Below are positions 41,151 to 50,253 of a stretch of 64,000 bases of DNA, piece after piece. How positions within the stretch are numbered: the first letter of the stretch is position 1; every line of letters begins with the position of its first letter. The stretch comes from Streptomyces sp. Ru71 (GTDB lineage: Bacteria > Actinomycetota > Actinomycetes > Streptomycetales > Streptomycetaceae). A program made the translations under genes and the position numbers. The notes beneath the pieces are model-generated. The model worked only from the letters and a program-made list of their open reading frames with translations, was not told where the DNA came from and did no database searches. Location of the stretch: the NCBI RefSeq assembly GCF_002920535.1, contig NZ_PQSS01000028.1, positions 22,319 through 86,318 on the forward strand, in the 5' to 3' direction.

Positions 41151-42091
41151 GCGTAGGTCTCCGCGCGGACCTGGTCGAGGGCCTGCTGCAGGTCCTCGGG
41201 GTAGTCGCTGGCGAACTCCACCCACTCGCCGCTGCCGGGGTGCTCGAAGCCGAGCCGTACGGCGTGCAGCCACTGGCGGGTGATGCGCAGCCGCTTGGCG
41301 AGGGTGGGGTCGGCGCCGTAGGTGAGGTCGCCGACGCAGGGGTGGCGGTGGGCGGCCATGTGCACGCGGATCTGGTGGGTGCGGCCCGTCTCCAGCTTCA
41401 CATCGAGCAGGGAGGCCGCGCGGAACGCCTCGATGAGGTCGTAGTGCGTGACGGACGGCTTGCCGTCGGCGGTCACGGCCCACTTGTAGTCGTGGTTCGG
41501 GTGGCGGCCGATGGGCGCGTCGATGGTGCCGCTGGTCGGGTCCGGGTGACCCTGGACCAGGGTGTGGTAGCGCTTGTCGACCGTGCGCTCCTTGAACTGG
41601 CGCTTGAGCGACGTGTACGCGTACTCGGACTTGGCGACCACCATCAGGCCGGACGTGCCGACGTCCAGGCGGTGCACGATGCCCTGGCGCTCGGCCGCGC
41701 CGGAGGTGGAGATCCGGTAGCCGGCCGCGGCCAGCCCGCCGATGACCGTCGGGCCGCTCCAGCCGGGGCTGGGGTGGGCGGCGACACCGACCGGCTTGAC
41801 GATCACGACGATGTCGTCGTCGTCGTGCACGATCTCCATGCCCTCGACCGGCTCGGCGACGACCTGCACCGGCGCCGGCGCCTGCGGCATCTCGACCTCC
41901 AGCCAGGCCCCGCCGCTCACCCGCTCCGACTTGCCGACCACCGACCCGTCGACCGTGACCTTCCCGGCCGCGGCCAGCTCGGCCGCCTTGGTACGGGAGA
42001 AGCCGAACATGCGGGAGATGGCGGCGTCGACGCGCTCGCCCTCCAGGCCGTCGGGCACGGGCAGGGTACGGATCTCGGGAATCGTGCTCAC
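41147..42091 (-). CDS. RluD-family 23S rRNA pseudouridine synthase
   Basis: The 314-residue product has an N-terminal S4 RNA-binding domain (about residues 14-75) and the RluA/RluD catalytic domain. The catalytic aspartate is in GIVHRLDVGTSGLMVVAKS at about residues 137-155, with the usual HRLD. RTHQIRVHMA is the conserved RNA-contact block. It converts uridines in 23S rRNA to pseudouridine, by family. It lies between lspA and the GNAT gene, the usual lspA-rluD pairing of many bacteria. Confidence 0.94.
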   Translation of the reverse strand: MSTIPEIRTLPVPDGLEGERVDAAISRMFGFSRTKAAELAAAGKVTVDGSVVGKSERVSGGAWLEVEMPQAPAPVQVVAEPVEGMEIVHDDDDIVVIVKPVGVAAHPSPGWSGPTVIGGLAAAGYRISTSGAAERQGIVHRLDVGTSGLMVVAKSEYAYTSLKRQFKERTVDKRYHTLVQGHPDPTSGTIDAPIGRHPNHDYKWAVTADGKPSVTHYDLIEAFRAASLLDVKLETGRTHQIRVHMAAHRHPCVGDLTYGADPTLAKRLRITRQWLHAVRLGFEHPGSGEWVEFASDYPEDLQQALDQVRAETYA

Positions 42092-42143
42092 CCGTCGAGT
42101 ATGCCGGACGGCTCCGACAGCCCCGAACGCCCGTCCTGGCGGC

Positions 42144-42743
42144 TCAGTCCTTGTGGACGGTGCCGTCCGGGTCGAGGCCCCGGAACGACAGCAGCACGAT
42201 CAGGATGCCGCCGCACACGATCGCCGAGTCGGCCAGGTTGAACACGGCGAAGTGCTTGGGCGCGATGAAGTCCACGACCGCGCCCTCGAACACGCCCGGC
42301 GAGCGGAAGATCCGGTCGGTGAGGTTGCCGAGCGCGCCGCCGAGCAGCAGGCCGAGCGCGATCGCCCAGGGCAGGCTGTACAGCTTGCGCGCGAGCCGGG
42401 CGATGACGACGATCACCACCGCGGCGATCATCGTGAAGATCACGGTGAAGGCCTCGCCGAAGCCGAACGCGGCGCCCGCGTTGCGGATCGCATCGAGCTT
42501 CAGCCAGTCGCCGACGATCTCGATCGGCGCGTGGTGCTCCAGCTTGGCGACCACGACCATCTTGCTGACCAGGTCGACCAGGTACGCGAAGGCGGCGACC
42601 GCGAACAGCACGGCGATCCGCCGCCTGCCCTGGGGCCGCGCGTCGGCGCCGGCCCGCCCGTCCGAACCGGACGACTGGTCCGGTTCGGATCCCGGCGCCT
42701 CAGGAGTCTCCGGCGTACCGATGATGCGCTCCGCCTCTGCCAC
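42144..42743 (-). CDS. lspA: Signal peptidase II
   Basis: It cleaves lipoprotein signal peptides after Lgt has modified the cysteine. The 199-residue product has four transmembrane helices and both catalytic aspartates: one in GNLTDRIFRSPG and the other in VFNLADSAIVCGG. The N-terminus has about 40 hydrophilic residues rich in Glu, Pro and Ser before the first helix, longer than in E. coli but common in actinobacteria. GTG 42743 is chosen. It precedes the RluD-type gene on the same strand. Confidence 0.96.
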   Translation of the reverse strand: MAEAERIIGTPETPEAPGSEPDQSSGSDGRAGADARPQGRRRIAVLFAVAAFAYLVDLVSKMVVVAKLEHHAPIEIVGDWLKLDAIRNAGAAFGFGEAFTVIFTMIAAVVIVVIARLARKLYSLPWAIALGLLLGGALGNLTDRIFRSPGVFEGAVVDFIAPKHFAVFNLADSAIVCGGILIVLLSFRGLDPDGTVHKD

Positions 42744-42813
42744 GTGAGTCCCTCAACCTAGGTACCTGACTGAGGACGAGGGTACGGCACGCCCATCGGC
42801 GGGCCGATACCCA

Positions 42814-44097
42814 TCAGTACCTGCGCTCCTGCTTCTGCTTGCACTCCACGCACAGGGTGGCCCGCGGGAACGCCTGCATGCGGGCCTTGCCGATCGGGTT
42901 GCCGCAGTTCTCGCACAGGCCGTAGGTGCCCGCGTCGAGCCGTTCCATGGCGTGCTCGATCTGCGTGAGCATCTCGCGCGCGTTGGCGGCCAGGGCCAGC
43001 TCGTGCTCACGGGTGATGTTCTTGGTGCCGGTGTCCGCCTGGTCGTCGCCGGCGCCGTCCCCGGAGTCCCGCATGAGCCCGGCCAGGGACTTCTCGGACG
43101 AGTCGAGCTCCGCGCGCAGCCGGTCCCCCTCGGCCTGCAGCTCGGCGCGGGCCTCGGCGACCTCCTCGGGGGTCCAGGGGTCCTCGCCGGGGCGCACGGC
43201 CAGGTCGCCGGGCTCCGCCGCGGCGAGGCGTGCCTTGGGAACGGCGGTCTTGGCCGCCGTGGCCGTGCCAGGAGTCTTCTTCGCAACCACCTTCGTGGCT
43301 CCCGTCTGCTCCGCGGCCGCAGCCGCGCCCACCTTCTTGGCCGTGCTCTTCTTACGGGTCGTGCTACGGGTCGTACTCGTGCCGGCACCGTCGGCACCGG
43401 CGTGGGTCCTGACCTCGGCCGCTGTCCTCGGTGCGGTCTTCGGCGCAGGGGTCTTCCTGGTCGGGGCCGATCCGGGCGCGGTCTTCTTCGCCGCGGACTT
43501 CCTGGCCGGGGTCTTCTTGGCCGTGGCCTTCTCGGCCTGGGTCTTCTTGCCGGCCATCTTCTTCGCGGTACCCTCGGCCACCGCCGTGGTCTTCTTCGTC
43601 GTCGCCTTCTTCCCCGTCGCCTTCTCCTCCGTGGTCTTCTTCTCCGTGGTCTTCTTCACGGCCGTCTTCTTCACGGCCGTCTTCTTCGCGGCCGTCCTCT
43701 CCCCAGCCGCCTTCTTCGCGGCCGTCTTCTTGCCGGGCGCCGTTTCCGCGGTCGCCTTCTTCGCCGGGGCCGTCTTCTTCGCCGTCGTCTTCTCTGCCCC
43801 GCCGGGCCGAGCGGCAGCCGTCTCCCGCTCGACCGTTTCGGCCGGGGGAGCCTTCTTCGCGGGCGTCTTCTTCGCCGTGGCCTTCTCGGCGGGGGTCGTC
43901 TTCGTGGGGGCCTTCTTCGCGGGGGCCGCCTTCTTCGCCGGGGTCTTCTTCACCGCGGCATTCCTGGTGGCCGCCTTCCCGGCGTCCGCCCGTGCCGCGA
44001 CCGTCTTCTTCCCGTTCACGTCCTTGGCCGCACCGGCGGAGGCCTGTGTGGACCTGTGGGACGCCGACTGCTGTACGGCGGTCTTCTTCGCCACCAT
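42814..44097 (-). CDS. DksA/TraR zinc-finger protein with a long histone-H1-like tail
   Basis: The 427-residue product has two very different parts. Residues 1 to about 310 are low-complexity repeats of Lys, Ala, Thr and Pro with many KKTxAKK-type units, like bacterial histone-H1-like DNA-binding tails. Residues 310-427 form a DksA-type domain: coiled-coil helices (VAEARAELQAEGDRLRAEL, ITREHELALAANAREM) and the zinc finger with Cys395, Cys398, Cys416 and Cys419 (CENCGNPIGK...CVEC). DksA proteins act on RNA polymerase; this one could also bind DNA. ATG 44097 has GAAGGGG upstream. It diverges from ileS. The repeat tail is probably hard to assemble, so its length may vary between strains. Confidence 0.85.
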   Translation of the reverse strand: MVAKKTAVQQSASHRSTQASAGAAKDVNGKKTVAARADAGKAATRNAAVKKTPAKKAAPAKKAPTKTTPAEKATAKKTPAKKAPPAETVERETAAARPGGAEKTTAKKTAPAKKATAETAPGKKTAAKKAAGERTAAKKTAVKKTAVKKTTEKKTTEEKATGKKATTKKTTAVAEGTAKKMAGKKTQAEKATAKKTPARKSAAKKTAPGSAPTRKTPAPKTAPRTAAEVRTHAGADGAGTSTTRSTTRKKSTAKKVGAAAAAEQTGATKVVAKKTPGTATAAKTAVPKARLAAAEPGDLAVRPGEDPWTPEEVAEARAELQAEGDRLRAELDSSEKSLAGLMRDSGDGAGDDQADTGTKNITREHELALAANAREMLTQIEHAMERLDAGTYGLCENCGNPIGKARMQAFPRATLCVECKQKQERRY

Positions 44098-44404
44098 GGC
44101 CGCGGCCCCTTCACATATTGTGATCTTGCTCGCGAATCGTGCTGGGACGATAAATCGACTTGAGTCCCGCGGCAACGGGGCACGCCGCCCGATTCGCCCG
44201 GCCCGCGCCCCCCCGCGCGGCAGGTCTGCATGCGTTGTGCCCAGCTCTTCGCCGGGTATGCCGCGCAACCGCGGGTACCGGTTTCCGGCCACCGGGCACA
44301 TGCCCATTCGGGTCACCCGGCGCGGCCCCGCCCTCCTCGGCCCGGTCGCCGGAAAAGCGGTCGGCCGCTGTCCGCGCGGCGCCGTACACTGGGCGGAGCG
44401 AAAA
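44098..44404. other. Divergent promoter region between the DksA-like gene and ileS
   Basis: No gene is seen. A short perfect dyad TCACA-TAT-TGTGA lies at 44111-44123, just upstream of the ribosome site of the DksA-like gene, in an AT-rich patch (44111-44160) that likely holds its promoter. TACACT at 44385-44390 is a plausible -10 for the ileS leader. Confidence 0.5.
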
Positions 44405-44691
44405 GCGTGGATGGGGACGAGTAGCGGCGTACGCAGCCCAGAGCGACCCGGGGACGGTGTGAGCCCGGGGGCGAGCGCGACGTGAAGATCACCCCGGAGC
44501 CGCCGGAAGAACACCCCGCAGGGGCCAGTAGACCCGGCATCGCGACCCTAATGAGGGGGCTCACCGGCGCATACGGCGCACCGGAGGGCCAAGGAGGGTG
44601 GTACCGCGGGAGCGCGCCGACAGCGGCGCAGGGCACGACACAGGCTCTCGTCCCTCCGACGGAAGGCAGAAAGTCCGCCGGAGGAAGATCG
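44405..44691 (+). promoter_or_regulatory. Translational T-box riboswitch of ileS
   Basis: The leader has the T-box core AAGGAGGGTGGTACCGCGGG at 44591-44610. The antisequestrator can be drawn exactly: GGAGGG (44593-44598) pairs with CCCTCC (44652-44657), and CGGGAGC (44607-44613) pairs with GCTCTCG (44644-44650). This leaves the bulge TGGTACCG, whose UGGU matches the tRNA end ACCA. In the alternative state CCTCCG (44653-44658) pairs with CGGAGG (44679-44684), hiding the ribosome site. An ATC (Ile) codon at 44488-44490 lies in the loop of a CCGGGG/CCCCGG stem (44465-44470 with 44492-44497) and is the likely specifier. No T-run follows, so control is of translation. Confidence 0.92.
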
Positions 44692-47600
44692 ATGACGACG
44701 TACCGCCAGGTGCCCGCTCAGGTCGACCTGCCCGCCCTTGAGCACGCAGTGCTCGACTTCTGGCGCGAGCAGAAGATCTTTGCCAAGAGCCTGGAGCAGT
44801 CCGAGGGCCGCCCCGAATGGGTGTTCTACGAGGGCCCGCCCACCGCCAACGGCATGCCCGGCGCGCACCACATCGAGGCGCGCGTCTTCAAGGACGTCTT
44901 CCCGCGCTTCCGCACCATGCGCGGCTACCACGTGGCCCGCAAGGCCGGCTGGGACTGCCACGGCCTGCCGGTGGAGCTGGCGGTGGAGAAGGAGCTGGGC
45001 TTCTCCGGCAAGCAGGACATCGAGGCGTACGGCATCGCCGAGTTCAACGCCAAGTGCCGCGAGTCCGTGACCCGGCACACCGACGCCTTCGCCGAGCTGA
45101 CCACCCGCATGGGCTACTGGGTCGACCTCGACGACGCCTACCGCACCATGGACCCCGAGTACGTGGAGTCCGTGTGGTGGTCGCTGAAGGAGATCTTCAA
45201 CAAGGGCCTCCTGGTCCAGGACCACCGCGTCGCCCCCTGGTGCCCGCGCTGCGGCACCGGTCTGTCCGACCACGAGCTGGCCCAGGGCTACGAGACGGTC
45301 GTCGACCCCTCGGTCTACGTCCGCTTCCCGCTGACCTCCGGCCCGCTGGCCGGCGAGGCCGCGCTGCTGGTGTGGACGACGACCCCGTGGACCCTGGTGT
45401 CCAACACGGCGGTCGCCGCGCACCCCGAGGTCACCTATGTCGTCGCGACCGACGGCGAGGAGAAGCTCGTCGTCGCCGAGCCGCTTCTCGGCAAGGCGCT
45501 CGGCGAGGGCTGGGAGACCACCGGCCAGACCTTCACCGGCGCCGAGATGGAGCGCTGGACCTACCAGCGCCCCTTCGAGCTGGTGGAGTTCCCCGAGCGG
45601 GCCCACTACGTGGTCAACGCCGACTACGTCACCACCGAGGACGGTACGGGTCTGGTCCACCAGTCCCCCGCCTTCGGTGAGGACGACCTCAAGGTCTGCC
45701 GTTCCTACGGCCTGCCGGTGGTGAACCCGGTCCGCCCCGACGGCACCTTCGAGGAGGACGTCCCGCTGGTCGGCGGCGTCTTCTTCAAGAAGGCCGACGA
45801 GAAGCTCACCGAGGACCTCGGCGAGCGCGGCCTGCTCTTCAAGCACCTGCCGTACGAGCACAGCTACCCGCACTGCTGGCGCTGCCACACCGCCCTGCTG
45901 TACTACGCGCAGCCCTCCTGGTACATCCGCACGACGGCGATCAAGGACCGTCTGATCGCGGAGAACGAGCAGACCAACTGGTTCCCGGAGACGGTCAAGC
46001 ACGGCCGCTACGGCGACTGGCTGAACAACAACATCGACTGGGCGCTGTCCCGCAACCGCTACTGGGGCACCCCGCTGCCGATCTGGCGCTGCGAGGACGG
46101 CCACCTCACCTGCGTCGGCTCGCGCGCGGAGCTGTCCGAGCTGTCCGGCACCGACCAGTCCGGCCTTGACCCGCACCGCCCGTACATCGACGACGTGACC
46201 TTCGCCTGCCCGCACGAGGGCTGCGGCAGCACGGCCACGCGCGTGCCGGAGGTGATCGACGCCTGGTACGACTCGGGCTCGATGCCGTTCGCGCAGTGGG
46301 GCTACCCGTACAAGAACAAGGATCTGTTCGAGAGCCGGTACCCGGCGCAGTTCATCTCCGAGGCGATCGACCAGACCCGCGGCTGGTTCTACACGCTGAT
46401 GGCCGTCGGCACGCTCGTCTTCGACAAGTCGTCGTACGAGAACGTCGTGTGCCTCGGCCACATCCTCGCCGAGGACGGCCGCAAGATGTCCAAGCACCTG
46501 GGCAACATCCTGCAGCCGATCCCGCTCATGGACCAGCACGGCGCGGACGCGGTGCGCTGGTTCATGGCGGCCGGCGGCTCCCCGTGGGCGGCACGCCGCG
46601 TGGGCCACGGCACCATCCAGGAGGTCGTCCGCAAGACGCTTCTCACGTACTGGAACACGGTCGCCTTCCAGGCCCTGTACGCGCGCACGTCCGGCTGGTC
46701 GCCGAGCGAGGCGGACCCGGCCCCGGCCGAGCGCCCGCTGCTGGATCGCTGGCTGCTCAGCGAGCTGCACGCGCTGACCGACCAGGTCACGCAGGCGCTG
46801 GAGGCGTACGACACCCAGCGCGCCGGCAAGCTGCTCTCGGCGTTCGTCGACGACCTGTCCAACTGGTACGTGCGCCGCTCGCGCCGCCGGTTCTGGCAGG
46901 GCGACAAGGCGGCGCTGCGCACACTGCACGAGGTGCTGGAGACCGTCACCAAGCTGATGGCGCCGATCACCCCGTTCATCACCGAGTGGGTGTGGCAGGA
47001 CCTGGTCGTCCCGGTCACCCCGGGTGCGCCGGAGTCGGTGCACCTGTCCTCCTGGCCGGAGGCGGACCTGTCGGCGATCGACCCGGGGCTGTCGAAGCAG
47101 ATGGTCCTGGTCCGCCGGCTGGTGGAGCTGGGCCGGGCCACGCGCGCCGAGTCCGGCGTCAAGACGCGCCAGCCGCTGTCCCGAGCGCTGATCGCGGCCG
47201 CCGGCTTCGACACGCTCGACCCGGAGCTGCACACGCAGATCACCGAGGAGCTGAACGTCTCCGGTCTGGCCTCGCTGTCCGAGGTCGGCGGCTCGCTGGT
47301 CGACACCACGGCCAAGGCCAACTTCCGGGCGCTGGGCAAGCGGTTCGGCAAGCGGGTGCAGGACGTGGCGAAGGCCATCGCGAACGCGGACGCGGCGGCG
47401 CTGTCGCTGGCGCTGCGCGAGGGCACGGCGTCGGTGGAGGTCGACGGCGAGACGGTCACCCTCGCGCCCGACGAGGTGATCATCACGGAGACCCCGCGTG
47501 AGGGCTGGTCGGTCGCGTCGGACGCCGGTGCGACGGTGGCGCTGGACCTGGAGATCACGGAGGAGCTGCGGCAGGCGGGCCTGGCCCGTGACGCGATCCG

Positions 47601-47829
47601 CCTGATCCAGGAGGCCCGCAAGAACAGCGGGCTGGACGTCGCGGACCGGATCGCGCTGCGGTGGGTCTCGACCGACCCGGCCGTTGTCGCCGCGCTGGCC
47701 GAGCACGCTGCCCTGATCGCCGAGGAGGTCCTGGCGACCGACTTCGCCCAGGGCGAGGCCGACGACAGCTTCGGTGAGCCGTTCACCGACGAGGGGCTGT
47801 CCCTCACGTTCCGGCTGAAGAAGGCGTAA
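44692..47829 (+). CDS. ileS: Isoleucyl-tRNA synthetase
   Basis: The 1045-residue class I synthetase charges tRNA-Ile. The HIGH-type signature is GMPGAHHIEARVFKD at about residues 54-68 (HHIE in place of HIGH). The KMSKS loop is KMSKHLGN. The CP1 editing domain includes LVWTTTPWTLVSN and DYVTTEDGTGLVH, which remove valine. A C-terminal anticodon-binding and tail region follow. The HHIE variant and length fit the eukaryote-like IleS type known in actinobacteria, some of which resist mupirocin. ATG 44692 has GGAGGAA eight bases upstream, the site controlled by the T-box. Confidence 0.97.
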   Translation: MTTYRQVPAQVDLPALEHAVLDFWREQKIFAKSLEQSEGRPEWVFYEGPPTANGMPGAHHIEARVFKDVFPRFRTMRGYHVARKAGWDCHGLPVELAVEKELGFSGKQDIEAYGIAEFNAKCRESVTRHTDAFAELTTRMGYWVDLDDAYRTMDPEYVESVWWSLKEIFNKGLLVQDHRVAPWCPRCGTGLSDHELAQGYETVVDPSVYVRFPLTSGPLAGEAALLVWTTTPWTLVSNTAVAAHPEVTYVVATDGEEKLVVAEPLLGKALGEGWETTGQTFTGAEMERWTYQRPFELVEFPERAHYVVNADYVTTEDGTGLVHQSPAFGEDDLKVCRSYGLPVVNPVRPDGTFEEDVPLVGGVFFKKADEKLTEDLGERGLLFKHLPYEHSYPHCWRCHTALLYYAQPSWYIRTTAIKDRLIAENEQTNWFPETVKHGRYGDWLNNNIDWALSRNRYWGTPLPIWRCEDGHLTCVGSRAELSELSGTDQSGLDPHRPYIDDVTFACPHEGCGSTATRVPEVIDAWYDSGSMPFAQWGYPYKNKDLFESRYPAQFISEAIDQTRGWFYTLMAVGTLVFDKSSYENVVCLGHILAEDGRKMSKHLGNILQPIPLMDQHGADAVRWFMAAGGSPWAARRVGHGTIQEVVRKTLLTYWNTVAFQALYARTSGWSPSEADPAPAERPLLDRWLLSELHALTDQVTQALEAYDTQRAGKLLSAFVDDLSNWYVRRSRRRFWQGDKAALRTLHEVLETVTKLMAPITPFITEWVWQDLVVPVTPGAPESVHLSSWPEADLSAIDPGLSKQMVLVRRLVELGRATRAESGVKTRQPLSRALIAAAGFDTLDPELHTQITEELNVSGLASLSEVGGSLVDTTAKANFRALGKRFGKRVQDVAKAIANADAAALSLALREGTASVEVDGETVTLAPDEVIITETPREGWSVASDAGATVALDLEITEELRQAGLARDAIRLIQEARKNSGLDVADRIALRWVSTDPAVVAALAEHAALIAEEVLATDFAQGEADDSFGEPFTDEGLSLTFRLKKA

Positions 47830-47845
47830 GCGCCCGGCGCATCGA

Positions 47846-47882
47846 GAAGGGCCCGGTCTCCCGTCGGGAGGCTGGGCCCTTC
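47846..47882 (+). terminator. Terminator hairpin after ileS
   Basis: GAAGGGCCC at 47846-47854 pairs with 47874-47882, with further inner pairing (CTCCC with GGGAG). It begins 17 bases after the ileS stop. Confidence 0.75.
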
Positions 47883-47899
47883 GTCGCAACCCGCGTAAA

Positions 47900-47941
47900 A
47901 AGGGCGGGCCCCCAGGACCGAAGTCCAAGGGGCCCGCCCTT
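47900..47941. terminator. Bidirectional terminator between ileS and divIVA
   Basis: AAGGGCGGGCCCC at 47900-47912 pairs perfectly with 47929-47941 (13 bp). An inner GGAC/GTCC helix is capped by a CGAA loop. On the minus strand a T-run follows the stem, so it mainly serves divIVA. Confidence 0.82.
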
Positions 47942-47984
47942 ATGACGTTGCCGACGCCGTTGTCGTACTCGTCTCAGCGACCCG

Positions 47985-49088
47985 TCAGTTGTCGTCCTCG
48001 TCGATCAGGAAACCGCGCATGGGCGACGGGGCCTGGCCCATCGGGGACGGGCCCTGCGGGCGGACCGGTGCCATCGGCTGGGTCATCGCCGGCGACATCT
48101 GCTGCTGACCGCCGTAGGACGGGGCGGACGGACCGGAGTTGCCGCCCATCGTCTGGTTGCCGCCGTACGACGGGGCGCTCGCGCCGGCCGGGGCCATGGA
48201 GGGCGCCGGGGACGGCGGCAGCGACGCGGTCGCCGGGGTGCGCGGCGGGGCCAGCGAGTCGTCGGCCTGGGTCTCCAGCTGACGCAGCTGCGACTCCAGG
48301 TACGACTTCAGTCGCGTGCGGTACTCGCGCTCGAAGCCGCGCAGGTCCTCGACCTTGCGCTCCAGCGTGGCGCGCGCGGACTCCAGGGAGCCCATGGCGA
48401 CGCGGTGCTTCTCCTGCGCGTCCCGCTCCAGCGCGTCGGCCTTGGCCCGGGCGTCCCGCTCAAGACCCTCGGCACGCGAACGCGCCTCGCCGACGATCTT
48501 GTTGGCCTCCTGACGGGCCTCGGCGATCGCCTGGTCGGCGGTCTGCTGGGCCAGCGACAGGACACGGGCGGCGCTGTCGCCACCGGGACCCTGGCCGGGG
48601 CCGCCCATGGGACCGCCCATGGGGCCGCCCATCGGGCCACCGGGGCCCATCTGGCCCTGCATCGGACCCTGGCCCATCGGACCGGGGCCCATCTGGCCGG
48701 GACCCTGCGGACCCTGACCACCCGGACCGGCCGGGAGCTGCGGGGCACCGCTCGGCAGCTGGGGCGGGCCGCCCATGGGGCCGCCCATCTGCTGCTGCGG
48801 CGGGCCCGATATGCCGGCGGGCACCGGAGCGCCGGGGCCTCGCATGCCCTGCGGCGGCTGCTGCTGGTCCTGCTGCTCCGGAGGCTTGCGCATGTTCTGC
48901 TGGTTCTGCGCGGCCGCGCGCGTGGCGGCGGCCAGCTTGGCGCGCAGGTCCTCGTTCTCGCGGAGCAGGCGGGTCAGTTCGGCTTCGACCTCGTCGAGGA
49001 AGGCATCGACCTCGTCCTCGTCATAGCCTTCTCGGAGGCGGACGGTCGTGAACTGCTTGTTCCGCACGTCCTCGGGGGTCAACGGCAT
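47985..49088 (-). CDS. divIVA: Polar growth determinant DivIVA
   Basis: DivIVA marks hyphal tips and drives apical growth in Streptomyces. The 367-residue product begins with the conserved membrane-curvature domain MPLTPEDVRNKQFTTVRLREGYDEDEVDAFLDEV. A Pro/Gln/Gly/Met-rich linker (about residues 68-168) follows, with MGGPMGG-type repeats. A long coiled coil spans about 170-270 (AARVLSLAQQTADQAIAEARQ through REYRTRLKSYLESQLRQLE). The C-terminal tail is Pro/Ser/Gly-rich and ends IDEDDN. The linker and tail are longer than in unicellular bacteria, as in other streptomycetes. It is the last gene of the division cluster. Confidence 0.96.
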   Translation of the reverse strand: MPLTPEDVRNKQFTTVRLREGYDEDEVDAFLDEVEAELTRLLRENEDLRAKLAAATRAAAQNQQNMRKPPEQQDQQQPPQGMRGPGAPVPAGISGPPQQQMGGPMGGPPQLPSGAPQLPAGPGGQGPQGPGQMGPGPMGQGPMQGQMGPGGPMGGPMGGPMGGPGQGPGGDSAARVLSLAQQTADQAIAEARQEANKIVGEARSRAEGLERDARAKADALERDAQEKHRVAMGSLESARATLERKVEDLRGFEREYRTRLKSYLESQLRQLETQADDSLAPPRTPATASLPPSPAPSMAPAGASAPSYGGNQTMGGNSGPSAPSYGGQQQMSPAMTQPMAPVRPQGPSPMGQAPSPMRGFLIDEDDN

Positions 49089-49140
49089 CTCTTCACCTCA
49101 ACGTAGTCATCGGCAGTCGGCAAGACCGTATCGTCCACAT

Positions 49141-49431
49141 TCACCTCGCGAAGCTGCCCACGATGGAGATCAGGATGTAGACGATGATCATCAGTACGAA
49201 GAAGGACAGGTCGAGCGCCACGCCCCCGAGACGCAGCGGCGGAATGAACCGCCGCAGAAGCTTCAGCGGTGGATCGGTGACAGTGTAGGTGGCCTCCAGG
49301 ACGACCACCATCGCCTTGCCGGGTTGCCACGAGCGGGCGAACTGGAAGACGTAGTCCATGACCAACCGGAAGATCAGCACGATGAGGAAGACCATCAGCG
49401 CGATGTAGATCACCTGCGCGAACACGCTCAT
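49141..49431 (-). CDS. YggT-family membrane protein
   Basis: A 96-residue protein with two transmembrane helices (about 5-25 and 72-92). The conserved central motif is TDPPLKLLRRFIPPLRLGGVALDLS, the YggT signature. The family is linked by gene context to division and osmotic stress, but its role is unknown. ATG 49431 (MSVFAQVIYIALMVF) has a GAGGGAAG ribosome site. It lies between sepF and divIVA, the usual place in Gram-positive bacteria. Confidence 0.92.
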   Translation of the reverse strand: MSVFAQVIYIALMVFLIVLIFRLVMDYVFQFARSWQPGKAMVVVLEATYTVTDPPLKLLRRFIPPLRLGGVALDLSFFVLMIIVYILISIVGSFAR

Positions 49432-49483
49432 GGCTGGTGCTTCCCTCTCCCCTGTTTCGTACTGCGTTCCGGTCGTGCACGTC

Positions 49484-50125
49484 TCAGCTCTGGTTGAAGA
49501 ACCCGCCTTCTGCGATGCGGGCCTTGTCCTCCGCCGTGACATCGACGTTAGCAGGCGACAACAGGAACACCTTCTGCGTCACCCGCTCGATGCTGCCGTG
49601 AAGACCAAACACCAAACCGGCCGCAAAGTCGACAAGTCGCTTCGCGTCTGTGTCATCCATCTCAGTCAGATTCATGATCACCGGCGTACCCTCACGGAAG
49701 TGTTCCCCGATGGTACGGGCCTCGTTGTAGGTCCGCGGGTGAAGCGTGGTGATCCGGTAAGGCTCTCGTTCCGACACGACCTTGGGCATGATCACCGGTG
49801 CGTTCTTCTCCAGGGACTGACGTTCTTGTGTGATGGATGACACGGGCGCGATGCGCGCCGGGCGGCTGGATTCCGCGGGGAGCGAAGCGGCGCGCGCCAC
49901 CGGCTCGCGGGGAGCGGGCGGTTGGACGATTCGCACCTCTTCGTCCCTTTGGGACTGGTGTGCACCGTGCGACTGGTGGGACGGCTCATGCCGTCGGTGA
50001 TCCCGTTCGGGCTCCGGGTCCAGCTCGGGCTCGAAGTCGTCATCGGGGTCGAATCCCCGGCCGTCGTACCCATCGTCCTCCACGAGGCCGAGGTAGACCG
50101 CCATCTTGCGCATCGCGCCGGCCAT
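49484..50125 (-). CDS. sepF: Cell division protein SepF
   Basis: SepF binds FtsZ and the membrane, bundling Z-ring filaments. The 213-residue product has an N-terminal amphipathic membrane-targeting helix (MAGAMRKMAVYLGLVEDD), an acidic and His-rich linker (about 20-105) and the C-terminal SepF domain (about 120-205). That domain has IITLHPRTYNEARTIGEHF-type and VIMNLTEMDDTDAKRLVDFAAGLVFGL-type conserved blocks. ATG 50125 is chosen because it gives the family's conserved start. Actinobacteria lack FtsA, so SepF is probably a main membrane tether for FtsZ here. Confidence 0.95.
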   Translation of the reverse strand: MAGAMRKMAVYLGLVEDDGYDGRGFDPDDDFEPELDPEPERDHRRHEPSHQSHGAHQSQRDEEVRIVQPPAPREPVARAASLPAESSRPARIAPVSSITQERQSLEKNAPVIMPKVVSEREPYRITTLHPRTYNEARTIGEHFREGTPVIMNLTEMDDTDAKRLVDFAAGLVFGLHGSIERVTQKVFLLSPANVDVTAEDKARIAEGGFFNQS

Positions 50126-50253
50126 GCTCTGAGTCCTCCGCTCTGTGGTGGATCGGCTGACGCTGCCGAGTGCCTGCGATCCACGTGGTCCTTCTGCCCG
50201 CCTTTCAGCGGAAATGACCATATTTTCTGCTGTGGTCCGACTTCTTGGCGACG

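Noticed and set aside
42926..44485. Long plus-strand frame (519 codons) opposite the DksA-like gene
   Set aside because: It mirrors the Lys/Ala repeat of the real gene as Phe/Val-rich sequence and has no ribosome site or family resemblance; typical shadow frame in GC-rich DNA.
44548..47928. Long minus-strand frame opposite ileS (over 1100 codons)
   Set aside because: Its protein is Arg/Gly/Val-rich with no domain, and ileS on the other strand is beyond doubt.
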